Source: JAXDJJ01 sp034665745 | GTDB lineage: Bacteria; Actinomycetota; CADDZG01; WHSQ01 | Direction of reading: 5' to 3' | DNA length: 39,555 nucleotides | Assembly: GCA_034665745.1 (NCBI GenBank) | Contig: JAXDJJ010000017.1 | Coordinates: 1-39,555 of the forward strand | Shown: positions 1-6,820 of the stretch, one piece after another | Position numbering within the stretch: position 1 is the first letter of the stretch | Layout: each line of letters begins with the position of its first letter | Made by a program: the position numbers and the translations under genes | The notes under the pieces: generated by a model | The model's database searches: none | Seen by the model: the letters and a program-made list of their open reading frames with translations, nothing else | Told to the model about the DNA's origin: nothing

Positions 1-212
1 TGCTGCTGGACGAACCTTTCGCAACCCTCGACGATGAAGCTGCAGACCTCGTGACTAGTGCGATACAGACGTGGCACTCGCCCGGACGCACCGCGGTGAT
101 CGCAACTCATGGCGCGAAGCGTTTGAAGTCCTTCGCGGATGCGTCGATCGTCCTGCGTCGCGGCTTGGTAGCAAGCGTTAGAGGGCGCGAGACGAAAGAG
201 GTCATCTCGTGA
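1..212 (+). CDS. ccmA: Haem exporter ABC transporter ATP-binding protein CcmA, C-terminal part
   Basis: This is the 3' end of an ABC-type ATPase, cut by the left window edge; about 69 codons remain in the frame starting at base 3. Visible are the end of the Walker B motif with D-loop (LLDEPFATLDDEA) and the H-loop histidine (VIATHG). The sequence alone shows only an ABC ATPase. The assignment to CcmA rests on the immediately overlapping ccmB-like permease (GTGA overlap) and on ccmC and ccmD further right. In System I cytochrome c maturation, CcmA with CcmB drives release of holo-CcmE from the CcmCDE complex at the cytoplasmic membrane. An unrelated ABC ATPase is possible but unlikely given the overlap. 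Confidence 0.8.
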   Translation, partial: LLDEPFATLDDEAADLVTSAIQTWHSPGRTAVIATHGAKRLKSFADASIVLRRGLVASVRGRETKEVIS

Positions 213-964
213 GCGTGACGGTGCCGGCAGCTCGAGCGCAAGAGCGCGGCTTCATAGCGAAGACCCTGCTACTCACGCGGAAAGATCTCCTCGTCGAGGT
301 GCGCGGTCGCGAAACCTTGCCGGCGATGCTCGCGTTCGCGTTCGCGGTCACATTGTTGCTGGCTTTCTCGTTGCCACCCGACGCTGCGCTACGCGGAAAG
401 ATCGACTTCGTCGCAGGCGCGGTCCCACTGGCGAAGGTTCTCGCCGGATTCCTATGGGTCACGATCCTGTTCTCGGGCCTGATCGGCTTCGCCCGCTCGT
501 TCGAGGTCGAACGGGCCGAGGGCGCCATCGACCCCCTCGTCATGGCCCCTCTGGATCGCTCGGGGCTGTTCGCCGCCAAGGCGATGTCCAACCTCGTCTC
601 TCTGGTCGCGGTTGAACTATTCCTTGTCCCCGCCTTCGGATTGCTCTTCGGAGTCAACCTTGGGAGCCGGTGGATCGTCCTGATAGTTGTGATGGCCTTG
701 GTAGATATCGGTTTCGTCATGGTGGGGACGTTGTTTTCGGCTCTTGCGGCGCAGACGAGGAGCCGAGAATTGATGCTCCCTATCTTGGCTCTGCCCATCC
801 TCGTGCCGATATTCATAGCGGCGACCGAGTTGACGTCCGACCTGTTCGCAGGGGCGGATCTGGGCACGGTCGCAGCTCGGGGTTGGTTCGGGATCGTCAT
901 CGCGTCGGACGTCATGTTCGCCGCCGTGGGGGCCTTGGCATTCGAATACGTGGTGGAGAGATGA
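209..964 (+). CDS. ccmB: Haem exporter protein CcmB
   Basis: 251-residue polytopic membrane protein with about six hydrophobic segments, beginning near residue 35 and ending near residue 245. The N-terminal RKDLLVEVRGRE segment before the first helix is typical of CcmB (family about 220 residues). CcmB is the membrane partner of CcmA in System I cytochrome c maturation. The GTG start at 209 is chosen because it overlaps the ccmA stop (GTGA), the usual translational coupling. The stop overlaps the next gene's ATG (ATGA). The residue composition matches its neighbours, with no sign of disruption. Confidence 0.88.
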   Translation: MSVTVPAARAQERGFIAKTLLLTRKDLLVEVRGRETLPAMLAFAFAVTLLLAFSLPPDAALRGKIDFVAGAVPLAKVLAGFLWVTILFSGLIGFARSFEVERAEGAIDPLVMAPLDRSGLFAAKAMSNLVSLVAVELFLVPAFGLLFGVNLGSRWIVLIVVMALVDIGFVMVGTLFSALAAQTRSRELMLPILALPILVPIFIAATELTSDLFAGADLGTVAARGWFGIVIASDVMFAAVGALAFEYVVER

Positions 965-2100
965 AGAGACTTGCCATCTGCACGATCGCTCTTCTCTTCG
1001 CCGCGTCATGCGGAGGTCAGCAACCGGTGTTCCTGGACGAGCAGCCGGGCGACGGCGCATCGCCTGCGGCCTTCAGATTGCCCGACCCCATACCGGCCTC
1101 GCCAGCATGGGTCGCTTCGCTGCGACACGCGGCGAGCGATTCAAGATTGAAGAAAGCTAGCCGTACGCCCGGCGTTGCCGTCCTTGCCCCTGTCAGCATC
1201 AAGCGGATCCTCGTGAAGGGTCCCGCGGGAAAGCAACGACTACGCGTGGCGTCGGTGGACCCCCTTCCGTTCCGCTCGGTTGCCCCCGCGTCGACCCGCG
1301 ATGCCGAGTTCGTGTGGACCGCGCTGATGTCTGATCGCGCCGTCATCACGTTCGACGCTGCGAAGCAGCTCGGCGTGAAGGGGTCCGAGGAGCTTGGGGT
1401 CGGGCAGAGCACCATCCGGGTCGGTGCGTTCGCAGATAACGGCATCCCCAACATCGCAGACGTGTTGGTGTCCCCTCAAGTGGCGCGCCAGGTTCATCTC
1501 GGTGGGCCGCGCATCATCGTGGTCGGCGCGAAATCCGGGACCACGATCGAAGCTCTGGGCAGGGACCTCAGGGAGAGGCTGCCGGGGGCCCGTCTACGCA
1601 GGATCCGACCCGAAACGCAGCCGAGTCAACCTTCCGCGCCTGAACCGACCGGGTCGGTGTCGGGAGCAACGATCGGAACGATGCAGTTCCGCATCCTGCA
1701 GAACGGTTTCATCGATCCCGACGACGCGTGGGTCGCGTCGAACATCACAACCGCATCCGTGCCCATCCTCGGCAGCGTGAGATGCCATCGCATCATGATC
1801 CCGCAGCTTGCGAACGCTCTCCAAGAGATCAGCGATTCAGGTCTCGCGAGCAAGATCCGAACGGGTGACTACGGAGGTTGTTACGTCCCGCGCTTCATCG
1901 ATCGAGATCCGCGCCGTGGATTGTCCATGCATGCGTTCGGTCTCGCGGTCGACCTCAACGTGTCGACGAACGGCCTTGGCACACGCGGCGACATGGATCC
2001 GGGGATCGTTCAGATCTTCCAGAAATGGGGCTTCACCTGGGGTGGTGTGTGGTCACGCCCCGATCCGATGCACTTCGAGCTGGCGCGCATCGTCCAGTAG
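961..2100 (+). CDS. Lipoprotein M15-family D-Ala-D-Ala carboxypeptidase-like metallopeptidase
   Basis: 379 residues. The ATG at 961 overlaps the ccmB stop and precedes a lipoprotein signal peptide (MKRLAICTIALLFAASCGG) with lipobox Cys17. A longer in-frame extension to 670 lies inside ccmB and is rejected. The C-terminal domain carries the M15/VanY-type zinc site: S-M-H-A-F-G-x-A-x-D (His324, Asp331) and P-M-H-F-E (His371). Residues about 60-230 look like a periplasmic alpha/beta domain resembling those of MacB/FtsX permeases; this is only a resemblance. Likely role: an outer-face cell-wall peptidase cleaving peptidoglycan stem peptides. Its translational coupling to ccmB is odd, because cytochrome maturation operons do not normally include a wall peptidase. 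Peptidase class is well supported; substrate is unknown. Confidence 0.85.
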   Translation: MKRLAICTIALLFAASCGGQQPVFLDEQPGDGASPAAFRLPDPIPASPAWVASLRHAASDSRLKKASRTPGVAVLAPVSIKRILVKGPAGKQRLRVASVDPLPFRSVAPASTRDAEFVWTALMSDRAVITFDAAKQLGVKGSEELGVGQSTIRVGAFADNGIPNIADVLVSPQVARQVHLGGPRIIVVGAKSGTTIEALGRDLRERLPGARLRRIRPETQPSQPSAPEPTGSVSGATIGTMQFRILQNGFIDPDDAWVASNITTASVPILGSVRCHRIMIPQLANALQEISDSGLASKIRTGDYGGCYVPRFIDRDPRRGLSMHAFGLAVDLNVSTNGLGTRGDMDPGIVQIFQKWGFTWGGVWSRPDPMHFELARIVQ

Positions 2101-2101
2101 T

Positions 2102-2172
2102 TACTAAGCCACGTGTCGGCTAAGCCGACACCGGCTTAGCAACAGGGCTGGCGGATGCCAGTCCGCATTACT
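2102..2172. repeat. Dispersed two-hairpin intergenic repeat, copy A
   Basis: About 68 bp lying between convergent genes. Hairpin 1 pairs CTAAGCC with GGCTTAG (outer, 7 bp) and GTGTCGGC with GCCGACAC (inner, 8 bp) around a TAA loop. Hairpin 2 pairs CTGGC with GCCAG around GGAT. A near-identical copy lies at 28955-29022. The stop codon of the minus-strand propeller gene (2168-2170) falls inside the right end of this repeat. It may act as a 3'-end or bidirectional terminator structure or be a REP-like mobile repeat; there is no T-tract. Confidence 0.85.
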
Positions 2173-3301
2173 CGACCCGTAACAGCTCGAGACCTTTGGT
2201 CCACGTGAGCACGGTCGAGCACTCTCCCGGAGACTCGAGTGGGCAATAGACCGCTTCCAACTCCGTTCCGTTGAATCGCTGGAACACAACCCCATCGTTG
2301 TCGGGGGTCCACAGACTCTTGCCGGTGCTTGCTTCCCCACCGTCGGCGAGGGTGACGGGCTCGGGCGAGCCCGGTGACAGTGTGACGAACTCAAGTCCGT
2401 CGTCACCGAGAGCGAAAGCAGCGATGGCGCTGGAATCGTTTGCCCATTGACCGGCACCGAGTTTCGTCCCCGAAGCGATCCCGATCTCGGGCCCCGGTCC
2501 GGCGATGTCACCGTCTTCGAATTCGAGGAACCTGGCGCCCGTTTCGCCGTTCTGGACTATGTAGCGCCCGTCGGGCGACGCCCCCCAGAATTCGATCGGG
2601 CGCAAAGGAAGGTCGATGAAGTCGCCGTCCGGTGAGACCGATTCGACGACCGGCGTTTCACCGGGAACATCCTTCTGCACGATCAGGTAGTCGCCTGCCC
2701 ACCCCGTGATCGAGTACGGACCGGGGTCACCAAACTCGGTCGGCTCTTCCGTCTCGGGGTCGGTGACCGTGATGATCATGTCGCCGGAACAGCGCGACCC
2801 GCCGCAATCTGCCGGGTCCTCCGCGCGGGCCCACGCGACCTTGCTGCCGTCGGGAGACCACACCGGGTCGAGACCGACACCAAGTTGGATCTCTTCCTCG
2901 CTCGCGCTGTCGAACGCGTAGATGACCGGTTGGACGGTGCCATCGTCGCCATCTTCGGCAACATCAATGGTCATCCAGGTCGAGCCTGGTGCCGCGATCG
3001 TGTTGCCCGCGCGCGGAAGTTGACCGACGACCTCATCGGTTTCTGATGGGAGATCCATCGTGTGCAGGTCGCGCCCGGCATCGAAGTCCGCGTAAACCAG
3101 TGTGGGCGGTCCGCCCTCGAACTCCGCGGCGAAGTTCGGCCCCCCGTGATCGTTGACGCTAGGGACTGCGTCATCGCGTGTGAGCAACAGGTATCCACCC
3201 GTCACGCCAACGAGGATGACGACAACCACGATCCCCGCGATCGTTCGCCTGCGTGCCGCGCGTTGGCGCTCGAGCTCGGCTTTCCGCCGCTGGTTACCCA
3301 C
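2168..3301 (-). CDS. Membrane-anchored WD40/PD40 beta-propeller protein
   Basis: 377 residues from a GTG start at 3301 that overlaps the stop of the upstream oxidoreductase gene (8-bp overlap); a longer in-frame ORF to 3445 lies within that gene and lacks plausible signals. Layout: short basic N-terminus (QRRKAELERQRAARRR), one membrane helix at about residues 19-40, then an exported acidic domain of repeated propeller blades. PD40/TolB-type motifs are visible, such as DPVWSPDGSKVAWARAED and GASPDGRYIV. Such propellers usually bind proteins or ligands on the outer face. There are no catalytic motifs, so function is unknown. It is co-transcribed with the LLM oxidoreductase, and the pair sits backwards inside the ccm locus. 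Confidence 0.8.
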   Translation of the reverse strand: MGNQRRKAELERQRAARRRTIAGIVVVVILVGVTGGYLLLTRDDAVPSVNDHGGPNFAAEFEGGPPTLVYADFDAGRDLHTMDLPSETDEVVGQLPRAGNTIAAPGSTWMTIDVAEDGDDGTVQPVIYAFDSASEEEIQLGVGLDPVWSPDGSKVAWARAEDPADCGGSRCSGDMIITVTDPETEEPTEFGDPGPYSITGWAGDYLIVQKDVPGETPVVESVSPDGDFIDLPLRPIEFWGASPDGRYIVQNGETGARFLEFEDGDIAGPGPEIGIASGTKLGAGQWANDSSAIAAFALGDDGLEFVTLSPGSPEPVTLADGGEASTGKSLWTPDNDGVVFQRFNGTELEAVYCPLESPGECSTVLTWTKGLELLRVE

Positions 3302-4250
3302 CGGCCATGTCCTCGATCGCCTGCTCGACGGCTTGCGGTCCCTTCTGAGACAGCAGCATGAGTACCGGTGTGTCCAACCCCGCTTCTCTGAAGGCGTGGA
3401 TGCGTTCCTTGCATGCCCCCGCAGGTCCCGCGATGACCAAGGCATCCACTAGTTCGTCCGAGATCGCCGCAACGGCAGCTTGACGATCGCCCGCGCCCCA
3501 CGCCATTGCAACATTATGGGCTTCAACTTCGAACCCTTGTGCCGCAACGAAGTGGTTGTATCCCGGCACGGTCAGATAGGGCGTCAGCAACCACCGCGCG
3601 AAGTCACGGACCTCGGCAGGTTCGTCGCCGACGAAACAGATGAGCCGCGCAAGGGTTTCGCAACTAGGAGCTTCCTTCTTCGCGATGCGCACACCAGCTT
3701 CGGACGCGAGGAATAGCGCGACACCATCCGCAACCTCGTCGGCGAGCGCCAGCATCTTTGGCCCGAGCGCGGCAAGGAACAACGGAACCTTCTCGGTAAC
3801 CCCCTGCTCCAATCGAAAGCCCTTCAAGGTGACGGTCTGGCCTGCGTAATCGACCTTGTCTCCGGTAAGGGCAGCGCGCACCACTTCGATCGTTTCGCGT
3901 GCGCGCGTCAAAGGCTTATCGAACTCGAGGCCCATCCACCGCTCGATGATCGTCGGCGAAGACGCACCAAGCCCAAGACAGAAACGACCACCGCATGCTT
4001 GCGACGCGGCCAACGTGCTCATCGCGATCAAGGCGGGGGGCCGCGTATAGATCGGCACGATCGCGATCCCGATGCGCATCGCGGTCGTTGCGATACCTGC
4101 TGCAGCCGCAACGGAGAACCCGTCCGTGCCACTTGCTTCTGCCGCCCATGCATCTGTGTAGCCGAGCTCCTCTGCGTGACGCGCGAGGTCGCACGACTTC
4201 CTAACGTCGAAGGGCAGCACCGGGATGGTTAGACCGAGGCGGGGAGTCAT
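3294..4250 (-). CDS. LLM class (luciferase-like) flavin/F420-dependent oxidoreductase
   Basis: 318 residues. The N-terminal GLTIPVLPFDVRKSCDLARHAEELGYTDAW-type start, the central FCLGLGASSPTIIERWMG segment and the downstream K-V-P-L-F-L-A-A-L-G-P-K-M-L-A-L-A-D-E-V-A-D-G-V segment are typical of the bacterial luciferase-like monooxygenase superfamily, in particular the F420-dependent branch common in Actinomycetota. These TIM-barrel enzymes transfer hydride or oxygenate a substrate using F420H2 or FMNH2. The substrate cannot be read from the sequence. ATG start at 4250. It is divergent from ccmC, with 46 bp between, and overlaps the propeller gene downstream. Confidence 0.85.
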   Translation of the reverse strand: MTPRLGLTIPVLPFDVRKSCDLARHAEELGYTDAWAAEASGTDGFSVAAAAGIATTAMRIGIAIVPIYTRPPALIAMSTLAASQACGGRFCLGLGASSPTIIERWMGLEFDKPLTRARETIEVVRAALTGDKVDYAGQTVTLKGFRLEQGVTEKVPLFLAALGPKMLALADEVADGVALFLASEAGVRIAKKEAPSCETLARLICFVGDEPAEVRDFARWLLTPYLTVPGYNHFVAAQGFEVEAHNVAMAWGAGDRQAAVAAISDELVDALVIAGPAGACKERIHAFREAGLDTPVLMLLSQKGPQAVEQAIEDMAGG

Positions 4251-4296
4251 AAGGAAGGGAGATTAACGACACGGGTCTTAGTAATGTTCGGGCCTC

Positions 4297-5013
4297 ATGA
4301 CTTCCAGGTCCACGACCCTCTCGCGCCTCGGCTACCTCTCGTGGGCACTCACCGCCGTGGCGATCTACCTCGTCTTCTTCGTTGCCCGTGAGGCGGTCGA
4401 CGAGATGGGTGGGCAGCTCCAGCGGATCTTCTACGTGCACGTGCCTTCTGCCTGGGTCGCCTACCTCGGCTTCGCGATCGTGTTCATCGCCTCGATCGCC
4501 TACCTGAGAACCGGGGCACGTCGCTGGGACCTCCTTGCTAACGCCGCCGCGGAGGTCGGGGTCGTGTTCTGCACCCTAGTCCTGATCACGGGGCCGATCT
4601 GGGCGAAGCCTGTCTGGGGCACCTACTGGCAGTGGGATGCACGACTCACCTCGGCCCTAGTGCTGTGGCTCACCTATGTGGGCTACCTCTTCCTGAGGGG
4701 GCTGGCGAGCGATCCTGCACGGGCCGGGCGGATGGCGGCCGTCGTAGGCATCGTCGGGTTCATCAACGTCCCGATCGTGCACTTCTCGGTCTATTGGTGG
4801 AGGACCTTGCACCCCAGCGGGCCGACGCCTGCCAACCCGGTCGAAGCCTCAGGGCTCGGGGCCCCCGAGATGCTCGCTTTCTTTACCTCTCTGATCGCGT
4901 TCACACTCCTCGCGGGGTGGCTGCTTGCCGTCAGGGTCCGGCTTGGATACCTGACCGACACCGTCTCGGAGATGGAGCTCGAACCACCCCTGCCGGAAGG
5001 AGCCCCAGCGTGA
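4297..5013 (+). CDS. ccmC: Cytochrome c maturation haem-handling protein CcmC
   Basis: 238 residues with six predicted membrane helices. The tryptophan-rich WWD-type periplasmic signature WGTYWQWDARLTS is at residues 107-119, with candidate haem-ligand histidines at His48 (FYVHVPSAW) and in the VHFSVYWWRTLHP segment (His162, His172). CcmC attaches haem to CcmE in System I. Length matches the family (about 240). ATG at 4297 begins 46 bp from the divergent LLM gene. The product is followed immediately by CcmD (GTGA overlap). ccmE and ccmF are not in the window. The alternative, CcsA/ResC of System II, is less likely given the CcmD-like neighbour. Confidence 0.9.
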   Translation: MTSRSTTLSRLGYLSWALTAVAIYLVFFVAREAVDEMGGQLQRIFYVHVPSAWVAYLGFAIVFIASIAYLRTGARRWDLLANAAAEVGVVFCTLVLITGPIWAKPVWGTYWQWDARLTSALVLWLTYVGYLFLRGLASDPARAGRMAAVVGIVGFINVPIVHFSVYWWRTLHPSGPTPANPVEASGLGAPEMLAFFTSLIAFTLLAGWLLAVRVRLGYLTDTVSEMELEPPLPEGAPA

Positions 5014-5144
5014 GCGACATCACCTGGCTCTTCATCGCGTTCGCCGCGGTGTGGGTCGCGATCGGCGGCTATCTGCTGTCGATCCAGGTTCGGCAGAAAG
5101 ACCTCGAACGCAGGATCGAACAACTACACAAACGCACTAGCTGA
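5010..5144 (+). CDS. ccmD: CcmD family protein (small haem exporter subunit)
   Basis: 44 residues from a GTG start overlapping the ccmC stop. One membrane helix (about residues 5-26, ITWLFIAFAAVWVAIGGYLL), then a short basic, helical cytoplasmic tail (QVRQKDLERRIEQLHKR). This size, topology and position directly after ccmC are the hallmarks of CcmD, which stabilises the CcmABC-CcmE complex. Primary sequence conservation in CcmD is low, so the call depends on topology and context. Confidence 0.8.
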   Translation: MSDITWLFIAFAAVWVAIGGYLLSIQVRQKDLERRIEQLHKRTS

Positions 5145-5168
5145 CCTGCGCATATTCACAAAGTTGGG

Positions 5169-5197
5169 TTGTTTCACGGGGGGGCCGCGCCTATAAG
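5169..5197 (+). promoter_or_regulatory. Putative sigma70-type promoter of the bc-complex operon
   Basis: TTGTTT at 5169-5174 and TATAAG at 5192-5197 are separated by exactly 17 bp. Transcription would begin near 5204, only about five bases before the ATG at 5209, giving a leaderless or nearly leaderless mRNA. Such mRNAs are common in Actinomycetota. There is no Shine-Dalgarno before 5209, which fits. This separates the bc operon transcriptionally from ccmCD. Confidence 0.5.
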
Positions 5198-5208
5198 ATG
5201 CAGCCCTG

Positions 5209-5595
5209 ATGGCGCTCCCATTCCCGAAGATCCCAGACCGGGTGTACCGGTACACGGACCGTCCGATGACTTGGACGAAGGCGATCATCGTTGGTTTCTT
5301 CATCTGGATATTCGCGATCGCGTTCATCGGACAGGCGCCGTCGTGGATCATCTACAAGTTCGACCAGCAGATCGCACAGATCATCGACTTCTCCAAGAAG
5401 ATCCCGCTCGTCAACGACAACGGCTTGAACCCCGTCCAGGTCAAGATCGTCAGGGACCTCGTCGCGAACTTCGTCCAGATGAACTTCCTGATCGCCCTCT
5501 TGGCAGGCATGTATTTCTGGCAAGAGAGCAAGCGCAAGCGTCTTGGGGGCAAGGGAGTCCAAGACGTCGTCAAGGGCTACATGTCGGGCAAGTAG
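5209..5595 (+). CDS. Two-helix membrane protein, first gene of bc-complex operon (function unknown)
   Basis: 128 residues, start ATG 5209. Two membrane helices are visible, at about residues 24-46 (AIIVGFFIWIFAIAFIGQAPSWI) and 86-104 (FVQMNFLIALLAGMYFW), with a polar loop between them and a basic C-terminal tail ending GYMSGK. I do not recognise a family. It lacks Cys and obvious cofactor ligands. Being the first gene of an operon encoding ferredoxin, cytochrome b6, subunit IV, Rieske and cytochrome c, it is most simply a membrane anchor or accessory subunit of that complex, perhaps for the ferredoxin encoded four bases downstream. That role is inference. Confidence 0.75.
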   Translation: MALPFPKIPDRVYRYTDRPMTWTKAIIVGFFIWIFAIAFIGQAPSWIIYKFDQQIAQIIDFSKKIPLVNDNGLNPVQVKIVRDLVANFVQMNFLIALLAGMYFWQESKRKRLGGKGVQDVVKGYMSGK

Positions 5596-5599
5596 AGAT

Positions 5600-6016
5600 A
5601 TGCCAAAGCCTCCAGAGCCCAAGAAGATGGAGATCATCGAGAAACCCATCTTCCGCGACGACTACCAGATGGGTCTTGTCGATGGAGACTGGCTGAAGAG
5701 CGCGGTCAAGCCCAAGAACTTCATCGACTTCATCCCCGAGCAGTGCATCCTCTGCGAAGGTTGCGTCGACATCTGTCCCTGGTATTGCATCTTCATGGTC
5801 GACCCCTCGTCCGTGGCAGACTCGGGCAACGTCGAGCTGGCTCGGCAGATGAGTCCGAACGACATCCTGTTCTTGATCGACGACAACGCTTGTACCCGCT
5901 GCAACCTCTGCGTCGAGCGCTGCCCCACAGGCGCACTCGTGCAGAGCTCGGTACCTAAAGGCGCCAAGAAGGGGGCACGTGCCATGGGCACAGTGCCCGA
6001 AACGCAGAAGGCCTAG
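5600..6016 (+). CDS. 2x[4Fe-4S] ferredoxin-type subunit in bc-complex operon
   Basis: 138 residues. Two classic cluster motifs: C49-x2-C52-x2-C55-x3-C59-P and C98-x2-C101-x2-C104-x3-C108-P, giving two [4Fe-4S] clusters of the bacterial 8Fe/NuoI/complex-iron-sulfur type. An N-terminal extension of about 45 residues and a 38-residue spacer with an acidic patch lie around them. An extra Cys63 follows the first motif. Start ATG 5600 is four bases after the upstream stop; an in-frame extension into that gene is rejected. Likely a cytoplasmic-face electron carrier that docks to the membrane quinol oxidoreductase encoded next to it. Canonical bc1 and b6f complexes lack a genetically linked ferredoxin subunit, so the arrangement is unusual. 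Confidence 0.9.
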   Translation: MPKPPEPKKMEIIEKPIFRDDYQMGLVDGDWLKSAVKPKNFIDFIPEQCILCEGCVDICPWYCIFMVDPSSVADSGNVELARQMSPNDILFLIDDNACTRCNLCVERCPTGALVQSSVPKGAKKGARAMGTVPETQKA

Positions 6017-6031
6017 AGCGAAGGGATATAG

Positions 6032-6805
6032 GTGGCACAGGTAGAACGCCCCGGTCTAAAGGAAAAACTCGCCGCACGCTTAGACGGGCTGCACAACAGC
6101 CAGGTGTGGCGCGCGATCTTCCGTCCTGGGTCGATCTTCCGCCGCGGCTACGCAGACTCTCCGCGGAACCGCGCATATGTCGTCATGAACTCGCTGCTGT
6201 ATCACCTGCACCCGGTAAAGGTGAAGCGGCACGGGATCAAGCTCTCCTACACCTTGTGTCTCGGTGGGCTGTCGTTCTTCTTGTTCATCCTGCTGACGAT
6301 CACGGGCATCTACCTGATGTTCTTCTACCGTCCGGCGGTTTCCGACGTGTACTCGGACATGCAGCGCATCCACACACAGGTTTCGTTTGGTCTCCTGGTT
6401 CGCAACCTGCATCGCTGGGGCGCGCACCTCATGGTTATCAGCGTGTTCCTGCACATGGCCCGTGTCTTCTACACCGGCGCATACAAGCCGCCTCGAGAGT
6501 TCAACTGGATCGTCGGCGTGATCCTGTTCCTGCTCACCCTGCTGCTCGCCTTCACGGGCTATCTGCTCCCCTGGGATCAGCTGGCGGTCTGGGCTATCGC
6601 GGTCGCCTCCGGGATGATGGAGAACTCTCCGATCGTGGGTAAACAGGTGCAGTTCGCCTTACTCGGGGGGCCCGTCATCGGCCCCGAGACATTGCTCCGT
6701 TGGTACACGTTGCATGTGCTGATGTTGCCGTTCGTGATCGTGATCTTCATCTCGATCCACTTCTGGCGTGTGCGTAAGGACGGAGGTATCTCCGGGCCCA
6801 TGTAG
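6032..6805 (+). CDS. Cytochrome b6-type subunit of quinol:cytochrome c oxidoreductase
   Basis: 257 residues, GTG start at 6032. Four-helix cytochrome b N-terminal half with bis-histidine haem ligands: His127 and His141 (HRWGAH...FLHMARVFYTG) and His228 and His243 (YTLHVLMLP...SIHFWRVRKDGGISGP). The second pair has 14 residues between histidines, the b6f spacing, not the 13 of bc1. Cys76 in YTLCLGG aligns with the b6f/Firmicute cysteine that binds the extra haem c(n)/c(i) covalently. The C-terminus ends at the b6-typical ISGPM. It would oxidise menaquinol in the membrane with subunit IV and Rieske. Confidence 0.93.
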   Translation: MAQVERPGLKEKLAARLDGLHNSQVWRAIFRPGSIFRRGYADSPRNRAYVVMNSLLYHLHPVKVKRHGIKLSYTLCLGGLSFFLFILLTITGIYLMFFYRPAVSDVYSDMQRIHTQVSFGLLVRNLHRWGAHLMVISVFLHMARVFYTGAYKPPREFNWIVGVILFLLTLLLAFTGYLLPWDQLAVWAIAVASGMMENSPIVGKQVQFALLGGPVIGPETLLRWYTLHVLMLPFVIVIFISIHFWRVRKDGGISGPM

Positions 6806-6820
6806 GGCGGGGAAAACACG

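Noticed and set aside
202..915. 237-codon minus-strand ORF over ccmB
   Set aside because: Thr/Arg/Ser-rich antisense frame, no recognisable features.
5155..5180. Rex-like half-sites (TTCACAAA...TTGTTTCAC) before the bc operon
   Set aside because: The half-sites are in the wrong relative orientation and spacing for a Rex operator.
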